From NCBI GenBank assembly GCA_965247075.1, contig CBDFGK010000003.1, positions 186,001-250,000 of the forward strand: a DNA stretch of 64,000 nt, written 5' to 3'. The notes under the pieces were generated by a model. That model saw nothing but the letters and a program-made list of their open reading frames with translations. It was not told where the DNA came from and made no database searches. Source of the stretch: CBDFGK01 sp965247075 (GTDB taxonomy: Bacteria > Pseudomonadota > Gammaproteobacteria > Pseudomonadales > Halieaceae). How positions within the stretch are numbered: position 1 is the first letter of the stretch; each line of letters starts with the position of its first letter. Both the position numbers and the translations under genes were made by a program. Below are positions 1-8,191 of the stretch, piece after piece.

Positions 1-15
1 AACGAGGATGTAACG

Positions 16-1122
16 ATGACACAAACATCCACAGAAGCTGAAGCGATGATGGAGACAAAAGAGGAGGAAATCGAAGGTCTGGGAGAAGATCAGTCTTCCT
101 CCTGGGGCGACTACCCCATCGACGCGCTGCTGATTCGAAACGAGGCCCGCACGGTGCATGATGTATTGCGCCGAATCGATAGTGGCTCGTTTGTCATGGC
201 CCCTGATTTTCAGCGCGACTTCGTCTGGACCAAGGATAAACAGAGCAGGCTCATTGAGTCCGTCGTGATGAGGATTCCGTTGCCCGTCCTTTACCTTGCG
301 GAAGATGATCAGGGGCGAACGGTGGTCGTTGATGGATTGCAACGCTTGACCACCTTCCAACGCTTCGTGAATAACGAACTTCGGCTTCAACTTCCCGACC
401 GAACGGCATTGGACCATAAAAAATTTCAAGATCTGCCACCCAAACTTCAAAATCGCATTGAAGACTGCAGTCTTATTCTCTACATCATTGATCAAAAGGC
501 TCCTGAGCAAGCCCGACTGGACATTTTTGAACGGGTGAACGGGGGCGAGCCCCTGACCCGGCAGCAGATGCGCAACTGTCTGTTTATGGGCGAGGCGACT
601 CGATTTCTGAAAAACGAATCAAAAACTGACATCTTTCTGAAGGCAACTGGCAGAAGCTTGAGAACTAAGACCATGAGGGACCGTGAATTCGTCAATCGGT
701 TCTGCGCCTTCCAGCTTCTACCCATCGACGACTACCGGGATATGGATGAATTTCTCGCGAACAGTCTCAGAAAAATAAACCACGAGCCGAAATTGTGCAA
801 TAGACTGTCTTCTCAGTTCAGGATCACTCTCGAAAACAACTTCTATTTGTTCGGCAAGCACGCTTTCCGTAAACATTCTCAGGAACAGGATGGACGAAAT
901 ATACTCAATGCCTCCCTTTGGGATATCATGTCCACGGGGCTTTCCCGATATCCACAGGAAGTTGTCAAAGAGCGTTCCGCAGACGTGAAAGATGCCTTCT
1001 ATCAACTGTTGAAAAATAACGATTTCATGGACTCCATCACCTACAGTCCCAACAGCACAAAGCCGGTAAAGTGTCGATTCTCCATGGCCAAAGCAATGTT
1101 CGATGAGGTGTTCGATGCTTAA
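16..1122 (+). CDS. DUF262 domain protein, first gene of a defence-like cassette
   Basis: 368 residues. The N-terminal part reads as a DUF262 (ParB/sulfiredoxin-like) domain: an FQRDFVW segment around residues 61-67 and VVVDGLQRLTTFQRF around 103-117. The family hallmark is DGQQR; here Gln is replaced by Leu (DGLQR). DUF262 is known from GmrSD-type nucleases and SspE, where it binds or hydrolyses nucleotides, but those proteins also carry a C-terminal HNH/DUF1524 nuclease. I see no HNH motif here; the C-terminal half is of unknown fold. A GAGG at 4-7 lies just upstream of the ATG at 16. The gene overlaps the next ORF, indicating co-transcription, and the operon may begin upstream of the window. 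The family call is seen in the sequence; a role in anti-phage defence is inferred from the neighbours. Confidence 0.8.
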   Translation: MTQTSTEAEAMMETKEEEIEGLGEDQSSSWGDYPIDALLIRNEARTVHDVLRRIDSGSFVMAPDFQRDFVWTKDKQSRLIESVVMRIPLPVLYLAEDDQGRTVVVDGLQRLTTFQRFVNNELRLQLPDRTALDHKKFQDLPPKLQNRIEDCSLILYIIDQKAPEQARLDIFERVNGGEPLTRQQMRNCLFMGEATRFLKNESKTDIFLKATGRSLRTKTMRDREFVNRFCAFQLLPIDDYRDMDEFLANSLRKINHEPKLCNRLSSQFRITLENNFYLFGKHAFRKHSQEQDGRNILNASLWDIMSTGLSRYPQEVVKERSADVKDAFYQLLKNNDFMDSITYSPNSTKPVKCRFSMAKAMFDEVFDA

Positions 1123-2257
1123 TCGGCTTGATTTGAGCTGCTTCAAGTGTTTCGAACAGTTGTGCCTGCCTCTGGCGCCATTGACCCTGCTTACCGGCTT
1201 CAATGCATCCGGAAAATCCTCGGTTTTGCAGGCGCTGGTGCTGCTACACCAGACCATGCGTGAACATGAATGGTCCACCCGGCTTGCGCTTAACGGTGCG
1301 GGTGTCCGGCTGGGCGCCATGCCGGATGTGGTTGACGAAGAGTTCGGGCGAGGCGGTTTCGATATCCTGCTGGCAGACGACAAGGATATTTGCGAATGGG
1401 CTTTCGAAGGCGACCGACGCGACATGTCAATGAAGGTCCGGCGTGTCTCCGTCAATGGCCGAACGGTGGAAGCGCCACCTGAGTTGAGATATCTGCTCCC
1501 ACCCGACGAGGAGTCGGCCCAGCCTCTCGCCAGACGGCTTCGAGGTTTGACCTATATAACCGCCGAGAGAGTCTCTCCTCAGGATACCTATGCCCTTGAA
1601 GATCGATATGACGTAACAGCCGTCGGCCCCAGGGGGGAACATGCGGTAAGCCTGTTGCATTGGGGCCAAGATAAGCCCGTACTAGCGGAGCTTGCCCTGC
1701 CGGAGATTTCTTCTCCCGATCGCTTCATGCAGGTGGAGGGGCGGATGCGCAAGTTCTTCCCTGGTTGCAGGTTGGAAGTGCGGTTGGCGCCGCGAGCGAC
1801 CACCGCAATGCTGGGCATACGCACATCGGACAGCACCGAATTCCATCGCCCAACCCACACCGGGTTCGGGCTGACTCAATGCTTGCCGATTATTGTGGCC
1901 GCCCTTTCCGTCGCCAGGGGCGACATCGTGCTGATTGAAAATCCGGAAGTACATCTTCACCCTGCCGGCCAAGCGTTGATGGGGCAGTTTATGGCCGATA
2001 TTGCGCATGCCGGTGTGCAGGTGCTCGTGGAGACGCACAGTGATCATGTGCTGAGCGGCATTCGTCGTTCAGTCAAAGCGGGGATACTCGCCGCTGACCA
2101 GGTGGCCATCCACTTCTTCCGGCCAAGATCCGCCGACCAGCCACAGGTGGAGAGTCTCATGCTGGGCGACGCCGGGAACATTGATTCCTGGCCGGAAGGG
2201 TTCTTCGATCAGTTTGACAGAGACGCCAGCTACTTCGCGGGATGGGGAGAGGATTGA
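1115..2257 (+). CDS. DUF3696-type AAA ATPase
   Basis: About 380 residues. An SMC/RecF-like ATPase with Walker A GFNASGKSS near the N-terminus, a Walker B-like VLIENPEVHLHPAGQ and an ETHSDHVLSGIRR segment typical of OLD/AAA_21 ATPases. The C-terminal SWPEGFFDQF segment is the DUF3696 signature. I chose the ATG at 1115 (MLNRLDL) over the ATG at 1103 because GAGG at 1105-1108 then sits at normal Shine-Dalgarno distance. It overlaps the DUF262 stop by 8 bases, so translation is probably coupled. Such ATPases are common as the energy or sensor component of two- and three-gene defence modules. The enzyme class is clear; the biological role is inferred. Confidence 0.85.
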   Translation: MLNRLDLSCFKCFEQLCLPLAPLTLLTGFNASGKSSVLQALVLLHQTMREHEWSTRLALNGAGVRLGAMPDVVDEEFGRGGFDILLADDKDICEWAFEGDRRDMSMKVRRVSVNGRTVEAPPELRYLLPPDEESAQPLARRLRGLTYITAERVSPQDTYALEDRYDVTAVGPRGEHAVSLLHWGQDKPVLAELALPEISSPDRFMQVEGRMRKFFPGCRLEVRLAPRATTAMLGIRTSDSTEFHRPTHTGFGLTQCLPIIVAALSVARGDIVLIENPEVHLHPAGQALMGQFMADIAHAGVQVLVETHSDHVLSGIRRSVKAGILAADQVAIHFFRPRSADQPQVESLMLGDAGNIDSWPEGFFDQFDRDASYFAGWGED

Positions 2258-2258
2258 G

Positions 2259-3218
2259 GTGGAATTGCTGTTCAATGACCTTTCGATCCACGGACAATTT
2301 TTTTCAGATCTGAGAACTTTCCCCGGCGCGATAGGACGGGTGATGGAAATTCGGGAACTCGTTCGCCAATCCAAACGGGAATTGCGATGCCATCGCAAGG
2401 TCGCGGACGCGCAAGTGACAAACAGTATATCAATGCGGCAAGCAGCCAACCGTGCATTGAACAGGGACCAATGTAGCGCTTTGCTACAGTGGCTGACGCG
2501 CCAAGGCCCTTTCTGGGACGATGTTCGTCAGCATGGTGGTGATGACTGGCTGGAGTGTAATGGAGATATAGTCACAGAAACGGCGGTGGGTGAGGCGGCT
2601 TACTGCATCTTCCATGACATTGCATGTAGCATCGTGAGCATGGATCCATCTTCGTGGACATTTTCGCCGGTAATGGTGGACTGGCGCAAGAATGGGCTTG
2701 TCCAGTCGGGTGATATTCCTAACTACTGGAAGACCGAGGATGTAAGGACCGTTCTTGACAAGATTTCCGATCCACTTGATTCTTGGGAAAGTCTGGAAAG
2801 CACGGCAAAAGAAGATTGCCCATATCTGACTTTTTCATCGAACACTTTTGAACCGCTACGGAAACACCCGTTCAATCAGGGCGCTGCAAACGGTCTGCTG
2901 TCGCGCCTGAAAGTCCTGCACAACCTTAAGAACTGCTTCGATGAGCACGGGCAACGTACGCCAAAGGGAAATCAGATATACCAAAATCACTTCACGGGTG
3001 ACAACGCCTGGTTTTCTGATTCCTCGGCTAGTGAAAAAAGAGATTTTGATACACGCCTCAGTTTTCCGCATCCAGAGATGGATGGCGAAATCTTGTCCTG
3101 CACATGGCACGGCAAGGTGAGGTCCCGTCAATCACTACGACTCCACTTCTCCTGGCCTGTGCAGGCGCATAAACCGCTGTACGTGGTGTATGTCGGGCCG
3201 AAAATTACCAAACAATAG
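2259..3218 (+). CDS. Uncharacterised third protein of the DUF262/DUF3696 cassette
   Basis: About 319 residues from a GTG at 2259, beginning VELLFNDLSIHGQFF. An upstream ATG at 2181 lies in the same frame but deep inside the ATPase gene. The GTG is preferred because GGGGAGAGG at 2244-2252 is well placed as ribosome binding site and the start follows the ATPase stop by one base. I do not recognise a family. There is no signal peptide or clear membrane segment. The middle is rich in Trp and acidic residues (WDDVRQHGGDDWLE), and the C-terminus has a short beta-rich stretch (RLHFSW, PLYVVYVG). The tight spacing indicates a functional link with the two upstream genes. It could be an effector, an adaptor, or a divergent nuclease without an obvious motif. 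Confidence 0.75.
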   Translation: MELLFNDLSIHGQFFSDLRTFPGAIGRVMEIRELVRQSKRELRCHRKVADAQVTNSISMRQAANRALNRDQCSALLQWLTRQGPFWDDVRQHGGDDWLECNGDIVTETAVGEAAYCIFHDIACSIVSMDPSSWTFSPVMVDWRKNGLVQSGDIPNYWKTEDVRTVLDKISDPLDSWESLESTAKEDCPYLTFSSNTFEPLRKHPFNQGAANGLLSRLKVLHNLKNCFDEHGQRTPKGNQIYQNHFTGDNAWFSDSSASEKRDFDTRLSFPHPEMDGEILSCTWHGKVRSRQSLRLHFSWPVQAHKPLYVVYVGPKITKQ

Positions 3219-3228
3219 CAGAGCTCTG

Positions 3229-3330
3229 GTGACCCGGAAACTCAGCCGGAGCCACGAGGCGACGATCTGCAAAGAGTGCGGCTTGCGTATGCTCTGCCAT
3301 AGCGAGCGTGTCATTACGGGGAAGGACTGA
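3229..3330 (+). CDS. Possible 33-residue Cys-rich small ORF
   Basis: A GTG-initiated reading frame of 33 codons, 10 bases after the third cassette gene. It contains the zinc-knuckle-like string CKECGLRMLCH (C-x2-C-x5-C-H). No convincing ribosome binding site is visible, and it ends just before the methyltransferase stub. It could be a genuine microprotein, a remnant of a longer zinc-ribbon gene, or chance. I report it because the Cys spacing is unusual for random sequence. Confidence 0.3.
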   Translation: MTRKLSRSHEATICKECGLRMLCHSERVITGKD

Positions 3331-3343
3331 TAAAGGAAGAACC

Positions 3344-3532
3344 ATGGCGAAGATAGACATCACCAGAACCGAACTGGTCTGGCCCGGAAAATATAACGAG
3401 GACGGCTCGTGGCGGGAAGTGGCGCGTGTCAGTTTGCCGTTTCAGGTAATTGAGACGGTGAATGAAAGCCGTGCCACGCGGGAGCAAGGGAAGAAGCCGA
3501 TGAACCTGAACATCTTCGAAACTTATCAATGA
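3344..3532 (+). pseudogene. N-terminal stub of a site-specific DNA methyltransferase
   Basis: 62 codons from an ATG with a good AAGGAAGA ribosome binding site. The start MAKIDITRTELVWPGKYNED and the later VSLPFQVIETVNESR resemble, from my knowledge of the family, the extreme N-terminus of a class of adenine-specific DNA methyltransferases (type III Mod-like) whose full proteins run to many hundred residues. The conserved stretch ends after the GKK at about residue 51. None of the SAM-binding or DPPY catalytic motifs are present before the stop. The ISL3 remnant begins about 75 bases later, so the rest of the gene was probably lost by an insertion or deletion event. Residual translation of a short peptide is possible. 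Confidence 0.6.
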
Positions 3533-3606
3533 AATATCTTGGAAACGGTATGCTGCGCACAGCCTGTCTGATTCTGGATATGGCGCTATAACGGACACAA
3601 TATTTT

Positions 3607-4687
3607 GGTTCTTCTCCGGTCTTGTGAGTGAATATCAGGCCGCAACATAGAACATTGAGTCATTATCCGGCAGGGAAGACTGCCTGATCTTGAGTTTGAA
3701 ATACTCGGTATCCCTGATGCCTCTGGCGCGCTTGCGGATCATGCCGATACCGATGTTGCCGGCCTCGGTCCTGGCGCTGGTGAGCTTGTGCTTCGCGTAA
3801 TTGCAAATGCCCACACGGTGGTTTCTCAACGACTTTGCAAACTTCTTTAGGTAAAGCAGGGTCGATTGATCGGCTATCCGGCACCAGGCTTCCAGTCTCT
3901 TTTGCATCAGTTCGACAGTCTTTGATTCCCACCAGGCCTGAAGCTGTTCCTTCAGGATATACAGCCTCTATGTTTGCAGTGGTTTCTGCCGGAAGTTGCT
4001 TTAGAAATGCAGAGAACACATCAGCCGTTCGGCCCGTTTCCACCCCGATTAAATGCCCTTCGACCATGTCGTAAATCACCGTCATGTAGTCGTGGCCCTT
4101 CGCCCTGGCCACCTCATCAACACCGAGGTACTTCAGGCCGGTCAGCTGTGTCGGATCGAGCGCCGGGAGACTTTCCTCCAGATACGCCCTGTCGATCTTT
4201 TTCACCGTCTCCCAGCGTATCCCCAAATGCCTGGAGACCGCCTGAATACTCATGTGGCGGCACAGGCCACTGATCATGCGACAGAAGCGGCGGGTGAAAC
4301 GCCATCCCGTGTCAACAAACTCACAGCTCTCTATCCGCCGTTCGTTCTTGCTGATACATACTTGGGCCAGCTCCATTTCAATCACGCAGGGATAGCCAAA
4401 CAGCGGCACATCCCTGACCTGTCGGCGGACATACCGGTTGACCGTTCCCTGCTGCTCGGTAACGGGGTCTATGGCTTTTCTACGCCTGTCCCGGCGGCAG
4501 CCAATGACGAGCTGTCTCTCCTCCTCCAGTTTTATCTGATTGACGCACTGCCCCTTGAGGCCCAAAATATCCCTCTGGATGTCGATTCCCATATACCTGT
4601 TCCATATAAAGTTGTGATAGGCCTTATATACCAACAGATTACGTGGGGGTCGGCATCCTTTTTCACTCATAGAAGCGGAGAAGAGCC
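3607..4687. mobile_element. Remnant ISL3-family insertion sequence
   Basis: The element is bounded by imperfect terminal inverted repeats of about 26 bases: one end at 3607-3632 begins GGTTCTTCTCCG and the other at 4662-4687, read on the minus strand, begins GGCTCTTCTCCG. Both continue into a shared TGAGTGAA. GGCTCTTCyCC ends are typical of the ISL3 family. The 8-base flanks (3599-3606 and 4688-4695) do not match, so no target duplication is evident. The element is about 1.08 kb, shorter than usual for the family because of an internal deletion in the transposase gene. Confidence 0.8.
3635..4592 (-). pseudogene. ISL3-family transposase with internal deletion and frameshift
   Basis: Read on the minus strand. 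The N-terminal part has a zinc-finger-poor leader, a helix-turn-helix region (MSIQAVSRHLGIRWETVKKI) and the first DDE block YLGVDEVARAKGHDYMTVIYD. After AETTANIEAV the frame becomes nonsense. The homologous C-terminus resumes in another frame from LYILKEQLQAWWESKTVEL (about 3966 downward), through IGIGMIRKRARGIRDTEYF, and ends at 3635. The join at about 3966 lacks the central block that should hold the second Asp and the FHV segment, roughly 100 residues by family length. The start at 4592 (MGIDIQ) is tentative; an ATG at 4670 inside the terminal repeat is the alternative. The enzyme cannot be active. Confidence 0.8.
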
Positions 4688-4748
4688 GCAAGGCATTAAA
4701 AAATCCTCAAAACCGGCACAAAACCCTCCGCTGATGGCAGCCAACGAA

Positions 4749-6590
4749 TCAGGTTGCAGTGGGCAAGGCAATCTTGCACCAGGCTGTCGTCCCCAGTGGC
4801 TGCTGCAACACCAATATTAATTCCTGCCGCCCCGCGCCAGCCCCGATTGTTATTGTACCCTGCCAGCGGTTGAGGCGAGGATTGAGCAAGCCAAACGGAC
4901 TAAAACCTCCCACATGCAGCGGTCCCAAGCTACCCACCCGGCTGTTACCACGGTAGAGAACAATACTTCTACTCCACCATGCCTGCGGCGGATCAAGGCG
5001 AGCATCAATGCCCACCTGATCAACATTGACGCTCACCTGCACCTCGGTGGGCGAGCACTGCCGCACATCCGCCAATCCCTCAGGCATGGCCATTGGCGCC
5101 CGATAGGCCAGTTGACGGTCGCGGAACAGGTCATCGAAAGTGAATACAAATTCGGGCCTGAAACGATTGCCCGCTTGCGGTTTCTGACCACTGAGCCCTG
5201 CCCGTTCGCCGATAATAAACAGGCTGCCGGCCGCCTCCATGCTTTGGATCTCCTGGCTGAGATAGCCCCCTGAGGGTCGCTGCAGGGTTAGCGCCAGTGC
5301 CAACAGCGCCACCAGCAACAGGTAGCCCCATCTGCCAAACAGCGGCTTGAGACCCAGTAACAAGCCACTAATACTCAACCAGTAAACTACCACCACGGTC
5401 TCATAGCGCTCGTAACTGGGGCCGTGTAGGTGATTGGGGTGCTGCATAAGGCGGCCCAGTTGAGTAGCCAGGGCAATGCCCAGGCACAGCGCAGCCGCCA
5501 TCATGCAAAACACCATCCAGGTTTGCAGAGGCGACTGTGGATACCAGCGCGAGCGCAACCCAAACAAGGCCACCGCTGCCAGCACTTCCACCGATAAAAG
5601 ACTCAGCAACAGCGCTGGCCCCGGCGCAGACTCCGTTAACGGCCAGGCCAGAAACTGCAGGGTTTTTATCAAAATTCGCCAGGGCGTATTGGCGGCCAAT
5701 ACCGACTGGGCCTGGGCCTGTATTTGCGCGATGACCTCGGCACTGCCCAGATCCCATTGCGTCGCCAGGGCGGCATCCGAGGACATTCCTCCGGCATATA
5801 GCCAGGCCAGTAAAACACTGAGCAACAGGGTGGGAATAACGACGCGTGCGTGCAACATCAAAGCCAGCACGGGCAATAGCAGCCAGGCAACCACGCCACC
5901 AAAATTACACAGGGCGGCCAGGGAGCAGAGCAGGTAGGCGAGGCACCAGTCGCGCCAACGCGGCCCTTGCGGGCGCCGTAACAACACCCAGAATGCCAGC
6001 AGGGAAAAAGTCAGCGTTACATGCCAGCTGATATTGATGGGGTTGAGCAAGTTCCATAGGTGGGCCGGCGCAAACAACCAAATACCCGCCAGCGCCGCCA
6101 CAAACATCGCCATGTATGACTGTCTGAAGTGTGCTCTGGCCAGGCGCGTATACAGCGCTATCAAAACCGGCAGGCAAGCCCAGCCGGCTGCGAAAAACAT
6201 ATGGTTTTGACCCGCCAGCCAATTTATATCCAACCACAACAACAACCGCGGTATGGCAACCCGGTGGGCCGCGTAGTGCGGTTCAAACCACTGCAACAGC
6301 GTCGTGAAACCGACCGGCTCCTGTTCAAGCTCCAACAACTGGCCCAGCAACACGAAGAGGTCACGCCAGGGCAGGTGTGGGTGATATCTAAACCAGATAA
6401 TGCTGGTCCACAGCAAGCCGTACGCCGCCAGGCACAGGGCAGCAGCGACAAGGACCTGCTCGGCCAGTATGCTGCTGCGCGGAAGTCTGTATCCACTGGG
6501 ATTTTGATTAGTCAAATTGTGGGCGCTGATGATGGTGATTATTATGCCGTGGGAGTATAACCGTCCCGTGTTAATCTGGCACTTGGGCAT
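4749..6590 (-). CDS. Large polytopic membrane protein, GT-C-like, polysaccharide island
   Basis: About 613 residues. Many hydrophobic segments run from about residue 45 to residue 430, followed by a soluble, probably periplasmic C-terminal domain. The first loop after TM1 carries PHLPWRDLFVLLGQLLELEQ and EPHYAAHRVAIPRLLLW. That arrangement resembles the minus-strand gene at 8188 (PYHDDIYDILRF, ERHNDHRTAASRLVFY), so the two are probably distant paralogues. Long first loops with acidic residues are typical of GT-C-fold lipid-linked sugar transferases, but no named family is recognised. ATG at 6590 is used; a TTG at 6515, just before TM1, is an alternative start. The island around it argues for a role in surface glycan assembly or modification. 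Confidence 0.7.
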   Translation of the reverse strand: MPKCQINTGRLYSHGIIITIISAHNLTNQNPSGYRLPRSSILAEQVLVAAALCLAAYGLLWTSIIWFRYHPHLPWRDLFVLLGQLLELEQEPVGFTTLLQWFEPHYAAHRVAIPRLLLWLDINWLAGQNHMFFAAGWACLPVLIALYTRLARAHFRQSYMAMFVAALAGIWLFAPAHLWNLLNPINISWHVTLTFSLLAFWVLLRRPQGPRWRDWCLAYLLCSLAALCNFGGVVAWLLLPVLALMLHARVVIPTLLLSVLLAWLYAGGMSSDAALATQWDLGSAEVIAQIQAQAQSVLAANTPWRILIKTLQFLAWPLTESAPGPALLLSLLSVEVLAAVALFGLRSRWYPQSPLQTWMVFCMMAAALCLGIALATQLGRLMQHPNHLHGPSYERYETVVVVYWLSISGLLLGLKPLFGRWGYLLLVALLALALTLQRPSGGYLSQEIQSMEAAGSLFIIGERAGLSGQKPQAGNRFRPEFVFTFDDLFRDRQLAYRAPMAMPEGLADVRQCSPTEVQVSVNVDQVGIDARLDPPQAWWSRSIVLYRGNSRVGSLGPLHVGGFSPFGLLNPRLNRWQGTITIGAGAGRQELILVLQQPLGTTAWCKIALPTAT

Positions 6591-6628
6591 CACTCAACCG
6601 CCACCGCTCAGGCAATAGTTAGATAAGC

Positions 6629-8191
6629 ATGATTTCAGACCCATTCGCTGCCAGCCTCGAACGCTACTGGATTTGGATTTATTCAATCGCCATAGGCCTG
6701 CTGGGACTATGGCTATTGCATCACCACTGCCAGATCATTTCCGCGACCTTTCCGCTGGATTACTACGAGGGCACCACGGCCATGATCACCGGCCTGATAG
6801 CCGCCGGTAACAACCCCTATACGTTCGAATTCCAGCCACAGGCGATGTACGTCTACCCGCCCCTGTACAACATGCTGGTCGCGCCCATGACCTGCCTGTT
6901 CGGCAACAGCCTGCTGCTACACCGCCTGGTGTCAGCCGTCTTTATTGTGGGCTCCTGCCTGATCTGCGCCAGCGCCGTTTATCGCTGTGGACAATCCCTG
7001 CGGCACAGCATGGCCGCCGCCGTATTACTGTACGCGGCCCTGTTGTTTTACGGCACGCCGGTCGCCGGCACCAATGCTCTGGGTGTTTGCCTGTACCTGT
7101 TGATTCTCTATCTACCCTGGCGTTGCGACTTCTCCAGCGCCAGCCTGGCCGGAGCCTGCGTGCTGGCCGTACTGGCCTTCTATGCCAAGCAATACTTCAT
7201 CGTCGCCATGGCCCTGTTGTGCCTGTATATGTTCCTGTACGTATCGCGCAAACGCGCACTCAGCCTGGGCGTCTGCTACGCTGGCCTGCTGCTGGCCAGT
7301 GTCTGGTGGGTTGATCACACCAGCCCCTACTTTCTGGACAACACCTTGTTCTCACCGATGATTGCGTCGCGTCGCCTACAGAATTCAGCCATAGCCATGC
7401 TCCAGTTCACTGAGTTCTTGCGCCTGTACTGGCCATTACTGCTGATCTCCGTGATATGCGCCAGGGCATTGGCAGGCAAACCCGCAAGCAACTACCCCTC
7501 GACCCACTTTTTCTGGTTTTGCCTGCTGTGTGCTGCGGTGGTTATGGCCTTCTCGCTGGCCCGCAACCCCGGCAACTATATGACGTACCTGTTCCAGCTC
7601 TTGTCGCCCGCCTTGCTGATCGGCAGCTTTGGCTTGCTTGCCAGGCAACAGTTCGATATCAAGGCGCTGGCGCCACTGGTGCTGATCTGCTTCTACCAGG
7701 CTTACGCCCTGCTACCCAAGGACTTCTCTACCACTGAGGAAAACTGGCAGCGGGTGGACCGGTTGATTAGTGAAAACGAGCAGATGCTGACCTCGCAGAT
7801 GCTGGTGGCCACATTGCTCAAGCACGGCAAGGCGGTGGAACAGGATGGCCATACCTTCTACTTTCCGCTGGCCGCCGATAAAGCGCCCATTTTTATCAAG
7901 GACGATCCCGAGCAGCGCGTCGATACCATCTGGCGCAACTACATCAGCTCAATCTATAGAAAAGTCGAGGCCCGGCAGTACGATCTGATCATGGTCACCT
8001 CCTGGGATTTCAACGGAATATTTATCAACAACCCGCCACCGTTCAGCGAGCTGGACGGGAAAACATTTCTCAAGCAATACTACGAGGTCGATGAAACCCT
8101 GCCACTGTCCATGACCGAGCGTCACGGCGGCGGTACCTGGCCGCTGCGAATCTGGCGGCCCCGGCCAGCAGATACAGATACCGCTCGCTAG
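6629..8191 (+). CDS. PMT/ArnT-like GT-C membrane glycosyltransferase
   Basis: 520 residues. TM1 (IAIGLLGLWLL) is followed by a loop with PLDYYEGTTAMITGLIAAG and YVYPPLYNMLVAP. Paired acidic residues after TM1 and a YPPL element are hallmarks of dolichyl/undecaprenyl-phosphate-dependent GT-C enzymes (GT39/GT83-like). About ten hydrophobic segments occupy residues 15-370, and a hydrophilic C-terminal domain of about 140 residues follows. It would use a lipid-phosphate sugar donor at the periplasmic face; the DPM/ArnC-like enzyme at 14354 could make such a donor. It overlaps by four bases, convergently, with the minus-strand gene ending at 8188. Superfamily confident, substrate unknown. Confidence 0.75.
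   Translation: MISDPFAASLERYWIWIYSIAIGLLGLWLLHHHCQIISATFPLDYYEGTTAMITGLIAAGNNPYTFEFQPQAMYVYPPLYNMLVAPMTCLFGNSLLLHRLVSAVFIVGSCLICASAVYRCGQSLRHSMAAAVLLYAALLFYGTPVAGTNALGVCLYLLILYLPWRCDFSSASLAGACVLAVLAFYAKQYFIVAMALLCLYMFLYVSRKRALSLGVCYAGLLLASVWWVDHTSPYFLDNTLFSPMIASRRLQNSAIAMLQFTEFLRLYWPLLLISVICARALAGKPASNYPSTHFFWFCLLCAAVVMAFSLARNPGNYMTYLFQLLSPALLIGSFGLLARQQFDIKALAPLVLICFYQAYALLPKDFSTTEENWQRVDRLISENEQMLTSQMLVATLLKHGKAVEQDGHTFYFPLAADKAPIFIKDDPEQRVDTIWRNYISSIYRKVEARQYDLIMVTSWDFNGIFINNPPPFSELDGKTFLKQYYEVDETLPLSMTERHGGGTWPLRIWRPRPADTDTAR

Noticed and set aside
718..1455. A 245-codon minus-strand frame across the DUF262/ATPase junction
   Set aside because: It is antisense to two recognised genes, has no family resemblance, and its composition mirrors the real coding strand.
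3314..3598. Minus-strand frame of 94 codons opposite the methyltransferase stub
   Set aside because: No family signal. The stub on the plus strand has a good ribosome binding site and a recognisable N-terminus.
4053..4820. 255-codon plus-strand frame opposite the transposase
   Set aside because: Antisense to a recognised transposase. Low-complexity and no recognisable domain.
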